From: Anarhynchus alexandrinus
Taxonomy: Eukaryota > Chordata > Aves > Charadriiformes > Charadriidae
Length of the DNA stretch: 64,000 nucleotides
Direction of reading: 5' to 3'
Assembly (NCBI GenBank): GCA_008711295.1
Contig: VUYV01000011.1
Span: forward strand, 3,646,364 to 3,710,363
In this document: piece by piece, positions 51,001-64,000 of the stretch
Numbering within the stretch: position 1 is the stretch's first letter
Layout: every line of letters begins with the position of its first letter
The notes under the pieces: model-generated
What the model was told of the DNA's origin: nothing
The model's database searches: none
Seen by the model: only the letters and a program-made list of their open reading frames with translations
Translations under genes and position numbers: made by a program

Positions 51001-53991
51001 TGCTGGTTTAGTGCTTTTCAGAGGAAATAAATGTGGACCCAGACTCAGCATAAATGCCACCTAAGTCCCCAAGCCTACCGGCTTCCTTACGGTGGCTCTC
51101 TGCTCAGCATCCTCCTTTAAGCCTTTCAAGCACTTCAAGGCACTCAGCTCTTTCTACTGATTGGGAGGCAGATGCAAGTAGAAAACAGTGTACCTGGATG
51201 CAGCCTCCAATACTTCCAAGTGTGTTTTCAGCTAGAGACTAATTGGATAGCAGGAGAAATGGCAAACTACAGAGCATCGTCAATACAAACTTGGGAAATA
51301 AGAGCATTTTGTTAATTTCTCTAACTCTATGCTTGGATTAAGATATTCCAGCAAAGTTATTAGTTCCAGGACGACTGCATGTCTATATGAAGAAAATAGC
51401 ATACTGATCTCTCTGCAAAACCCAATAGTTTAAATGCAAAACCATCAAGGATACAGCTAGACAACTTCCCCCTTTCTGAATATTTTCCTTGGAACTTTTT
51501 GGTTCAAGCCTGTGCGTTGCATGGGGCTGAGAGGGTTATTACTCTTGGAAGCTATACTCCCAAATTCTTTCCTTTACTGGAAGATGTGAGGTTGATGATT
51601 TACAAAGAAGAAATGCATTAAAGCCTCTTACCACTGGACCATGTTCAAACAGCAGGCAAGCAACAAGTTTAAACCCACTTTTCAGGCCAGGAATCAGAAA
51701 TGAAAATGCCCTCACTACTCAAATGTATGTGTCTTCCCTCCACTCCACACCCTTCCCCAGTCTCTCTCTCAAAAAAGAAAAAAAAAAGGCTTGTTCAAGG
51801 ATTACAGCAAAAACTCGAAAATTCAAAACAGCTGTTCTGAAGAAGCAAAAAAACCCCAGCCATTAACACAATAGAGCCATTGACATCAGAGCTCTTCTGG
51901 TAGACCTCTCATCATATGCACAGCAGGTGCAGCCCTGCAGAGAGGTGGAGGTGAGACTGGGATTCCCGTGCATCACACAGCACAGGAAAACCTTCATCCC
52001 CACCCTTAGCCCCAGAGGCATTGGAGAAAGCAGGAAAAAAAGAAAGCTACTGTATTTGCTTAAACATTGGCTGCACACACAACTGCTCTCACAGGTTCAA
52101 CCCTACGATTGGCATCAAGCAACAGATTGCTGTAGTTCTTGGAGACTGCATCCATTATGCAGGTAATTAAGTTTTTTCACTGCCCCAGCTGCCTTCCTCA
52201 AGCTGTAACCTCAGGGGATTCCCACGTTGGGAAGCTTCACCCCCCACTGAGACTGCCTACAGGGTGAACTGTGCAACTTCTCAATTTCCAGGTTCTCCTT
52301 GGGAGCCTTCAGACAATACAACGCAAGCTGGATTAAACCAGTAAACTACTGGCAAAGCAATTCCACTAGTGATCGTAATCCCCCCTGGGCCTTTGTCAAC
52401 CAAACAGAAAGACCTACAAAACTGCCAGCACTGATTACGATAGAGAGGCAGGCTCCATCATATGGAAAGGGAATAAAGCTTTAAGCATGTTGTGATCTCT
52501 GTAAGGGTCACAGGAAAACACAAATACGCTACTACACAAGGAACAGAAGCAGACTTTCCTCTACATGTGATACAGGGAAGTCTCTCATTTCTCTTTCAAG
52601 TGAGCACTCAAACTTTTAGAAGCTGATGTTGAGTCTGAAGTATAGGATTTTCATTAAGAGAGAAACAGACAATGATTTTGATAGGGATTTTGATTTCTGT
52701 GGGAGAAATCCCATTCACATAGCACAAGCAATTCTTCAACACTAAGAGAAGAGAAGAAAAGAAAGTACTTCCAGTGAACAGTGTGAAGTTCTTGAATTTA
52801 GCTGTGGAGTTATCAGTGTTTTCAAGCGTAATCACTCCAAAAGTCTCCAAGCAAACTAGAATATCAACAAGAAGATAAAAGTTATTCCCCATAAGGGCAG
52901 GGAACGAGCATACAACAAAGACCAGATCACATGTGAAGAGCAGCATAAATGCCATACCACTACAGCCATGTAATCCATAGAGTGAGCTACTCACAGGACC
53001 TCTGCCCCAGCCTCCAGTGAGGCATCCCTTACTCCTCTTCTCTGCTGGAGGAAAAGCAAGACGTAGGCAGCAAGTCTTCACATAACTGGTATCTTGAGAG
53101 ATGCTTCCTCCTCCCCTCTCCACATACTACATCAAAACACTAAAATAAAAGCTGAAAGTCAAAAAGTTTTATCTGTACACATACCTCAGTTACACAGCAG
53201 GGGAAAAACCCACACAAATTCACACAGCAAAACATATCACACTAATTTATCCACCTTGAAGCAAAAAGTTAGTGATGTCCCTTGGAGTTCAAGTTAGAGC
53301 TATTAAATAACTCTAATTCACAATTTAGGCCTACCTTAACTAGGACAAAATCTAACTGAAGCCTCTTACTAGATGCCCTGTAATATCAACTGAAAGCCCC
53401 TGTCTGCACTTGCTGTGTACGGGAATTGTAACTGTAAGAGCTGTACTTGCTTCCAATGGAAAGATGTCCCAAGCTAGATAGGAAGAACTAAGCCTGCAGC
53501 TTGCCTAAAACCCACAGCCACACCTACTTTCGATGCCAGATTGTAAATTTTTATCAAGAACAAGTTCACACCTGCAGATTTGCTTCCTTTTTTGTAGGAA
53601 TCTATACATTGCTGACAAGCAACTGATGAGCAATAAAAGTGGGCAACCGATCACCCTCGTCCTCACATAACTGCTGCATGGAAAGGGGTCCTGCAGGCTC
53701 ACTTTCAGCCAAGGGCTGCACTTTGAACCCCTCAGTGCAAAGGGCAGGCGGGACTATCTTCTGAAAGCGGGAGGTGGAATACTGGAAGAAAACCAGAAAT
53801 GGCAAGATCCTTCTTAAAATTGTTTGCTGGCAGCAGAGTATCCAACTAAGGCAGTCAGCATTTTGTTGCCCTCATTACGCCTGGACAAGTGGGGAAAATA
53901 AAGCCTTGTTCAGCTCCACAAAGATCAACAGTCATAGATGGCTCCATCATACCACTGTAAGAGATTATACCACCATCAACCACTCACTATT

Positions 53992-54023
53992 AAAAAAAAA
54001 GAAAACAACCAAAAAACCAAACA
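53992..54023 (+). repeat. A/C-rich tract with a single G interruption
   Basis: Nine A, one G, then 22 pure A/C bases containing CAACC and CCAAAC units. It is a short member of the same class. Confidence 0.75.
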
Positions 54024-55325
54024 GCTTTCATTCACGCTTGCTGCGGGACAGAATCTCAAGCAAGTAGGAGCCCGGTCTTGATGGCATGGTTCACCCTGCA
54101 GAAAGCAATGTTACAACACCGCTCTCATTTGAGGAGCGAATCCTTTTAGGACTGCCAGCAAAAGAATGGTGCAATCCCAACGGAAAGCATTACAGAAAAC
54201 AAAACTATACAGATCTTTTGTACTCAACGTATGTGCTCATCTCCTGGCCCCAGTTCCTTTGGCTGGAGCAAACCTCCTGCTTGGTTAATTAGTAGCAGAA
54301 CGGCGTTAACTTGTAACTCTTGAGGCCTCAATAATCATCAGGTTTCATCTCCCAGATTGACAGGCATCACACTCACTCTGCCCTTCAAAGTAAAATTCCT
54401 TGATGAGAAGGGCTATTGCTTCATATTTAAACATCGAAATTATTATACCCAACAATCTACAAGCAAAATGGTTCAACGCAAAGAGACAAGTAAGTCCCGT
54501 TCATGCAAGCTTGCTTAACTTTGAGGTTTCTGTTCAATCTAGGGTTTGGGTATTTTAAGACAAGTTGGTTACAAGACAAGTTGCTTTTCTACTATTCTTT
54601 TGTTAGTCCTTTCAAGGAGGTATCATCACCAGTAGGTAAAGAGCAAGATGAACTCATGTCTTTAAATCACAAAGATAACCACAAACACCCATGTAAGAAT
54701 CCTAATTTCCAACGTGCCAGCCAACCCAGACAAAGAAACATCTCTCGCATTTACAGGCTGTGTACTAAAATAACACAGTCGTCAAAGACAGACAGTCCAT
54801 ACGATGTCCCATAGACAACGTGGAAGTGTGGCAAATCCTGAAAGTCATTCTTCTCTTCAGTGAAAGCTGGCTGCCTACCAAAATTCTGGAAGACTCCCAG
54901 GCAATTTTAAACACAAAACATGAAAACAATGGCTCGAAGGTCTCCAAGGGCCCCTACTCATGACCCTCCAGAGTGGAAAGCTACTACAGACAGAGCCATA
55001 AACAGGGAAGAGAGCACTTTTGAGTAAAGGAGGACAAAAAAGGAAAGAGTTATTGGAGACAAGTTTGGAAAGAACCAAAGCCTCTTTGTTATTGGGTACC
55101 AGGAATGGAAAGATAAGCTGAACTGGCCACTGTCTTAAGCCCATATGGTACATGCAACTCCAGTGGCAAGTCAAAAGAACATCCAGTTTCTCTCCAAGCA
55201 TGATGGATCTCTCTGCCAACTATCCTTCTAATATTGAGACTTCGTGTTTCCAGTTGGAATGTCAAATAGCAAGTCCACTTTGTGAAAGACACAGTATGGT
55301 TGCATATCCTGGAGTCATAATATTA

Positions 55326-55396
55326 GTGGGTTTTCGGGTGGTTTTTTTTGTAGGTTAGTGTTTTGGGGTTTTGTTTGGTTTTGGTTGTTTTTTTTT
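55326..55396 (-). repeat. G/T-rich low-complexity tract, pure over 39 nt
   Basis: G/T-rich over 71 bases and pure G/T over 55358-55396, ending in ten T followed by seven A. This is the second tract in the minority orientation. GGGG and GG runs give weak G-quadruplex potential. Confidence 0.85.
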
Positions 55397-58300
55397 AAAA
55401 AAAGCTATGGGAAATCTTTTAGTAGACTTTAGTTTTTCTGCCTCAACTCCTAACAATGTTTTGAAGAATCAGAACTTCATTACTCCATGTTGTACAAAGC
55501 TATTTAGAACATCAAGGGGCTTCTCAACCTACCTGTTCCAGGCCATCCCTTTAACTTCCTTACACCTACCTCTCTGTAAGAAGACCTACATTGAGGTGAC
55601 TAGGTCATCTTGTTCCCTTATAGTTCCGTAACCAGCTGTACTTTTCATGCTTTTCACAGATGCTTTTTATACCATCACACTTAGCCCTAGTTTATTCCCA
55701 GCATAGCTGCTTCTGCCAGCAACTATTGGGCCATGCTGATTTCTAAGCCAAGAGAAAAGGTGGATTCCACCAGAAGATTAATGACAGATTTATGCATCTC
55801 TTTCTCTATGATTATATATTGTTGAAAAGTGAAACAAAACCCCATCGCTAGTCCTAAAATGACTCTGTGACCTTGGCAGGAGCCAGGCTGGATCAACCAC
55901 CTGATCTGGGATTGTTAGCTGTGCGCTGTTGGCTGTAGCTTATTAGCACCAAGTATTTACACTCCTATTTGTAGCTGGTAGGCTGTATTTCAAGACCTTG
56001 TCAAATTAACAAGACTGCCAGGTCATGCTCACCAGGGTATGGTTCAAAGTACTGGAGTACTCTGTGTCAAGGGCTAGTTTTACAAGCTCCATTAGTGAAA
56101 TTGGGAGGGACTCAATACTAGAAATGCAATTAGTATATCTAAACTGGCAACTGCACCACAGTTCTGCAGAGGCACATAAGCTAATGAAAAAGTGAGCTCT
56201 TGTTAAGTATTAATGGAAAAAGCACGGCAGGATGAAACAGACTCATTCAACACACTGCTCAGCCACTCCTTTCATTCTAGGCCTACTTGATGGTGCCTAA
56301 CAAGCTGTAAAACTGACTTACAACTCTTGATATTAAGCATACATTGCAAAGTGTTTAGAAGAGGTGAAGTAGCGAGACTTCAAATTCTCCAGGTCTTAAT
56401 TCCTGTGCACTAGAATGTCTGCCCTCCAAGTGAGCAAGACAAAATGTGACACTAGTCAACAGCAGGAAGATGAGTACATCTTGTCTACAGTTCAATGTCA
56501 TTGATGGTCCAAGCTAAGTGACCTAGTAACCCCCCAGTACTCCCACTCACTATAACAATTCCTTCAATAAAAAAAGGGAGGGGACTGGTGCTCATAACAT
56601 GTATGAAGTGTGAGGTGGCTAACTCCCTCATTTACCAGCTCGAGTGACATCGCAGCCTGCCAAAACAAAACCTACCTTTGTGACATCTGTATGAAGCCAT
56701 CCAATCAGAAATGCAACCTTCAGATCCACCGCTTTCTGCCACCAGCACTACAAAGCTACTGACAGGAAGATACCCCACTATTGCTGTTTGTTAACATGCA
56801 AGAGCTGACAAAGGCTCAGTGTTAATTAGACACACTCACAGAAAGAAATAGGCATCTAGGGCTATTTAATAAAAACAGTATCTTTAGTTCCAGAACTACC
56901 TGAATCGCAGCCTGATGAGATCTACTGACAGTTTCGGGGGGGAACAAAATAAATTTGCTGTTTTCTAATACTTTCTTTAAGCAGCCATAGCCTTTGTCAG
57001 ACACGTACCACTGCAAAGGATTCACTATCATTGTTCTTACAGCCTTAGAGCCAACTGAAGGTCACCAAGAAAGTGTTCTGCTCCTCAGAACCTCATGTTG
57101 GCAGAGAAATACTGAAACTCAAGAAAAATCTCAGCCCTGGAAGAATACTGCAATGGTTAAACTACCTAATCATTTTCCTGCACTACTGAACCTGCTTAGA
57201 AGTTGACATTCTGCCTCTTCTCTCTATTCTCCTCCAAAGCTGGCCATGAAATGCTGCTGGCTGCACAGACTAACCTGAAGTTTACATCTGTGCCTATTAC
57301 AGATAACCTTTACAGACACAGAGAAAGCAGATAGGAACATGGTTCGCTTGTGGTGGAATTCACTCCCATCAGCTTCAGTGCAGGAAAGCATTTGCTAACT
57401 TAGTAAACAGTTGAGGGGAGGAAAAGGCAACTTCTTGTCTTTGTTGAATGACAAGAGTTGCAAGCAATTGGTTAAAAAGCAATCCAAGAATGATACCAAA
57501 CACGAGCATCAGATTCAAACCTCTACTGCTTAAGCCATTTAATTCACTTACTCCTCTCCCTGCCAGCCGCCTGAACCATGTTTCTTTCTACTCTCAGCAG
57601 CAGAATGGAGCCTCCAGCTAGGCTCCTCACCAAGGCCAGGGTGAAGAAGCACTGCTGCTCCCCAGCAGCATCTCTTCTTCTCCTGGTCCCTAAAAAAGCT
57701 TCACAGTAGGGAGCCCAGGAAGAACTGGAGCTGTTCTCTGATGCATTCCCCTTGACGCCTCCCCCTCAGCATACCAGCAGCAGGGCTGCCTGCAGTAACC
57801 CACATCCGCTCCTCTCCAGTGGAACAAGCACGCATCCCCCAGGAGCTCTGCAAGGCCAGCAAAGCTCTTGGCAGCGCAGTACCTGCGGGTGCTGCACTGT
57901 CAGACAGCCAAGAAACAGTTTGTCACGAGGCAACCCCCACCCCCACATGCAATTTTCGTTCAGGGAACAGATCCACAGGCATATCATGCTAAGTCTTCTG
58001 TATCTTGGTGGCAAATTCCCTCCCACCTACCGCTCCCCTACTCTCTTCACACAGAAAAGTCTCCACACCGGACCTCCTCAACACCCTTCCCTTTATATAA
58101 ATTTCCCCAAAAGGATCAGGGGAGGCGCCTTTTGTTAGCCAAGCAGCCTTGAAAACGATATTGTTTTCCAAGAAGGAGTTTTACATGCCTTTGATAATCC
58201 CAGAAGGGATTTATGTAGTTTCTTCCAGTTTCTCGTACTGCTGCAGTCACAGGCTTACACAGAAAAAAGGCTCAGGAGACAGACAACCTGTTAGATAAAC

Positions 58301-59315
58301 TAGAAAGTGAGCATTCAGATCCATTAAATAAAGGTTATTTATGGGAAGTCTGGACTCAGATTCAGCAGGATGGGAACCCATAAAACCCCAAAAGGACCAG
58401 GAAAGCAGCCACCTACAAGCCTGGGACAGAGCTGTACCAGAAAGGTAAGTGACCTTATAACAGAAAAAAACAACCTCAGACCAACAACAGTAATGCAGAA
58501 CTTTGGATCCCTGGGCTACCAATCACTTGCTGTCCCACCTGCTTCCAAAAACAGGATCTATGTGCTCAAAAAAGGAATTAGTAGGTCTAAGCATTCTTCT
58601 CTGCTCCCTCAGAAGTAAGGGGGTTCGGTTTCAGGTTGCTGGGGATTGGTTGTCTTTGGAGGGGGGAAGAGGAACTAGGAAAGAAATGGACAAAGTTTTT
58701 CTCCAGGTCCTATGTCCACACTAAACATAACCACCAAACATACACACTATTAAAAACAGAAAATACAAGACCAACAGAGCATGAAGGGAAGATCATCAAG
58801 TTAAATCTGACAAAGTTTTTAGGGAAGAAAAACCTTTTAAGGTCCAGTTGGCAATGATTTTAATAAGGAATCTAGGAATTTTCTCAAGGCTGCCATGTGA
58901 TTCAGAAAACAAGAGCTCAGAACTGCTGCACACAGTTACTGTGACTTCTTTGTAACAGGTTATTAACTCTGATCTTGAGTATATCATAATAGCGGAGACA
59001 GATATAAATAAGATCAAAACACATGATTCAAAGTCCCCAGATAAGGAGGACTCAGATTGGGAAACTGCTGCCCTCCGAAGCCGTCCAGGCCACCAGGAAA
59101 GCAGCCGTACAAAGGCTCATAGAAAGTGGGCCAATCTTAAAATATTAGTATTACAACATGAGGCTTTTCAAGCTGAATTCTTGCAGCTCTGGCAGGCAGG
59201 GAGCTAGAAATAGAACACTTTGGATTTAGGATCACACATGCAGAGATCTGCCTGTGAAAAACATCAAGAGCAAGTGCCAGAGAGCATTTGAAGAGAGACC
59301 TAGGAAAACTGTCAA

Positions 59316-59341
59316 AAAGGAGGGAGGAGGCGGGGGGGGGG
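59316..59341 (+). repeat. G-rich tract ending in ten G (G-quadruplex candidate)
   Basis: Runs of GG, GGG, GG, GG and then ten consecutive G (59332-59341) within 26 bases on the plus strand. It could form a quadruplex on the non-template side of CNNM2 transcription's complement. Homopolymer length may be unreliable in the assembly. Confidence 0.6.
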
Positions 59342-62300
59342 AAGCAAGCCTACACATTTGTCAACAACAAAAAGGAGATCAGTGGAGACAGTTCACTAGC
59401 TTCTTTCCAAAAATTACTTTGTCGCTCATTCACTCCCTGTCACAGCTTTGGAGCCCGGACACAGATCAGTCCTGGAACAGGTAACGCCTTGCTCCCCTTT
59501 ACAGCAGTAGCCAACATCAGATTGGCTGGGAGTGCACTTATTTCAAATGAGATATCTCTCTATGCTGAGCAAAGTCAGGCAGGTCATTTCCTAGGCCAAT
59601 ATAAAGGGTACCTTATACTTCCTTGCATTAAGTTTGAATGATTGGATTCAAATAAGTTAAACACTCAGTGTGCTCAACTTGTAGGCAAACAGATTTGACA
59701 GTGCTGGTAGAAGTTTAAGGTCTGTCAATGGTAATAGAAAATTGCCCCTCTTTCAAAAGCTATTTATTTATTATTTGTAGGTAAACAATGCTTTTTAGAA
59801 GAGAAGTTTTTTTGCAGACTGCTTCAGAAATCATGTTTACTCACACTTTAAAATATTAGAGCAACAAGGGAGCGGGAATGTGCTGCAGCTCTCTCAATTT
59901 TAAGTGTCTTGCCTGGCAGCATAGAAATGAAACAGGTACTTATTTTGCAATTGTGGGCAAAGAACATTAATAATGGGCCCAACACCAAACCCTCCAGGTG
60001 CTCAGCCTAAGCTCCACAACAAGTGCAGAACTACCCATTTCATCTTCCTCAACAACATTAAGGACATATATTCTGCCGTGCTTCGCTTTCAATCTCCTCC
60101 TTGAAAGCCTCAATTCCATGTTTAGGTTAAGAATGTTTTGCTCCTGCCCAAAAAGTGAGCTTCAAAACCCCACCTACCCAGCTAATTACCAAACTTCTTT
60201 AAAAAAAAAAACATAAAAATAACAGGCCTCTCTCCTTAAACCGATTGAAGTATTCAACTGCCAGCACTATCACACGAGCTGCGTGTTGCACCGAACGGCG
60301 GTAGCAGGGACCTGGGTGGAAAGAGAGACACACACGTGAGTTTTGAAGCAAGCCTAACTGCGGCAGAAGGTCACTGTGGTGGGAAGGGAATGATTAAAAA
60401 CTGTAAGCTTATTTATTTTCAACACTCTACCAGAGAGCAACGTGCAATTTGATTCTCACCCTTAATTTGTACATTCTCACGGGAATTTGGCAGGGTTGCT
60501 CTGAAGAAGAAAGTTTGAAGAACTCTTGCAAAAGACACCACACTATGCCAGATCAAGCAAGCTATCAGTTATTTACATTCATTTCAAAGGACACAAAGGA
60601 AGGCATTTATTTCCACCATATCTGCACTTTTTAAAGAGAAACCAGTTAGGACAGACCAGCCAGCAGAGCTCTTCTGGAGTAAACATGTAAGTATGATCAG
60701 ACTACCTGGAATTAATTCACAACTACAGAGACTACTCCAGGACACAGCGATCTCAGGAGGGAACACGCATGTTAGGAAGTCATCCTAAACTTGTGCTACT
60801 GGGACATTTCCTAGTGCAGGCAAGGGAAGTCCTCTGGTTACCAGGGAAAGAAAACTCTGGTTCTGCACCTTCCAAGCCACCCAGGAGAATTTTTAAGCAG
60901 CCTATTTTAAGCACAAGTTTCAGGAACTATAAGGAGGCATATTTGGCTTAGCCACACTTGCAAGATTAAAACGCACAACTAATTCTCCCAGCTATTAAAT
61001 AAAATTACTCCTATGTTAACACACAGGAGAGCAATTCATCTCTTTCAAATGGGAAATAAAGCAACCAACAAAATATTCATTTCTTCAGATACATTTCTAT
61101 AAACACAACTAGAAAAAAAATCAAGTCTTGCTACAAGTTAAAAACCCCATCATGTTATCTTGAGCCCGAATAACGGGGGGGGCAAAATGGGGACAACACA
61201 CAACAGTCCTACACCCACACATGCAGCAAAATCCATCTTAACCAGCCTACAGTTAAGCGACATAATTGAATTTCCCAGATCCTGCAGCTGAGGGAGGCTC
61301 TCCGTTTCTCCTTCAACAGCTCAAAACCCAGGAAACATTTCCCCATCGCTACACAGAGGCAAAAAGAGATAAAGAAAACCACTGCTGCACTGGTCAGTAA
61401 AAAGCAGGAATATGTTCACCTTCTGTTCGTGAAGATGAAATAAAGACGAGTAAACCAATGGGGTAATCCTCTAAAACCCCCAAATTGAGCTAAGCAGGAA
61501 GAAAGAGATCAAATGCCATGCTGCCTCAGCACGTGGATAAAAAAGCACCTGAAATTTAAGTGGTAATTTAAATTTATTACCTAGAAAGACCATTCATCAA
61601 TTTACAAAGTTCATTACAAGGTAACTTTCACAATTGATAAAGGTGAATTCAAATATTCCCCGTTAGCTGAACTGTGGGGTCAGTGCAGCTGTACAGAACT
61701 CCTCTTTCAGCCAGAGCGTCTCCCAGGGACTGCTGCTCAGCAGTACTTTGATCAGATTTCCCCAGGTATGATCAGCTCTGTGGCATTCCCACTGCCTTCA
61801 GTTTTCCAGCACGGGAGTCCACACATCCAATCTGTTTGAAATTTCATTTAACTATTTCTTTGAAAGCACCTCCCTGCACAGGCCATACAGCATTATTATT
61901 TAACCTGCAGTGAGAGCAGATTTAAAAATAAGGAAAAAAAAAAAAGAAAAAAAGATTTTTCCTTCTTCATAAGCAAAAGCTTCTAACAGGGACAAAGATG
62001 CATTTGTCGGATCAACACCTCCTACAATTAAGACGGGGCTGGAAAGCCTCAGTCCCGTTCTGATGCAGCTAATACGCACAATACACCGGAGAGGTAGAAA
62101 GGGTCACGTCGTTGCTGAGCCCGCAGTCCTGGGGGCAGAGGGAAGCCTAGGGAAAAAGACCTGTAACTCTGAAGTGCAGCACCAACAGGTGTTTTTGAAT
62201 ATAATTTAAGACTCTGAAACTATTTATGAGTTACAAGATCAAACCGTCAATCAAAATGACTGGAACACGAGCACATAGCTGAGGTCGGCGGCCTGAGCCT

Positions 62301-62722
62301 ATGAATGGAGCTAAAACGCCTTGTTTATCTCAGCACGTGTGTGCGCACTAAGCCTGAAAGATACGGGTGACCTACCGGAGCAGCCCACCCACTCCTCACT
62401 GTCAGGCCAGCTGAAAAAGCACGGAGAAGACGCAGCCAAGTAACGGGTGCGGATTCCCGTCAGCGGTTCTCACTATAACAGATAGATGAGTGGAAAAAGC
62501 AAGAAAGAAAACAACCTTGCTTGGCACCATGCCCACACACACATCCCAGTGCAGTGGGGAAAAGAGGCCGGGGGCACATACCAGCCGCGTATCAGCTTTC
62601 TGGCCCAGGGAACAGGCAGATCTGGTAGATGCCTAAATACTGGCCACTCTCTGTCCCGAATGCACCTTCCCAAACCCCTCCACCAGCAGGAACCCAAGGG
62701 GCCTCTCTGCAGAGTTCCCTCA

Positions 62723-64000
<1,278 letters not shown>

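Larger units (their letters stand above)
44564..55325. other. Intron, no gene seen
   Basis: CpG remains mildly elevated to about 44960. A (CCTT)3 run lies near 45877-45889. Poly(A) runs lie near 48609 and 49660. A 171-codon minus-strand open frame at 52608-53123 is hydrophobic and AT-rich but matches no family I recognise. No RNA gene or further CR1 seen. Confidence 0.6.

Noticed and set aside
52608..53123. 171-codon minus-strand open frame, hydrophobic
   Set aside because: No recognisable domain, no start context or splice support, AT-rich codon pattern. One frame of this length is roughly expected by chance in 64 kb on six frames.
55862..55885. CTCTGTGACCTTGGCAGG, resembling the core of MIR
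   Set aside because: Only about 16 bases match and the rest of the SINE is not visible on either side.

Overview
The window looks like about 64 kb of a bird genome (a non-avian sauropsid is less likely). It holds one supported protein-coding segment: the first large coding exon of CNNM2 (cyclin M2 / ACDP2, a magnesium-homeostasis membrane protein), on the minus strand at the right edge. The bird call rests on one CR1 retrotransposon carrying the sauropsid-type 3' octamer end, otherwise sparse interspersed repeats, and recurring A/C-only or G/T-only low-complexity tracts.

Layout, right to left (the direction of transcription). Positions 64000 to 62791 are coding exon 1, open at its 5' side because the start codon, signal peptide and promoter lie beyond the window. 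The exon carries a glycine-rich stretch, the end of the extracellular region, the whole DUF21/CNNM transmembrane domain, the first CBS domain and the start of the second. It ends at a GT donor (62790-62789) in phase 1. Positions 62790 to 1 appear to be part of the long first intron: exon 2, which would continue the second CBS domain, was not found, so the intron runs past the left edge. I recognise no other gene. Open frames inside the intron, up to 171 codons, have no recognisable domains and look like chance.

Within the intron: a 5'-truncated CR1 (2440-3340, minus) flanked by a perfect 9-bp target-site duplication and carrying the end of its reverse-transcriptase frame with one internal stop; three weak MIR/CORE-SINE-like relics; seven long two-letter (A/C or G/T) tracts; a perfect poly(A)/poly(T) hairpin; a 41-bp inverted repeat (40/41 identical, arms 597 bp apart) that brackets a locally CpG-rich island near 44.1-44.4 kb; a perfect RFX X-box palindrome at 19575; and several stretches that read like conserved non-coding DNA.

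I see no operon, CRISPR array, phage, tRNA or rRNA, and no evidence of a new multi-gene system. The inverted-repeat/CpG region at 43.9-44.6 kb is the least explained structure and the best candidate for follow-up.
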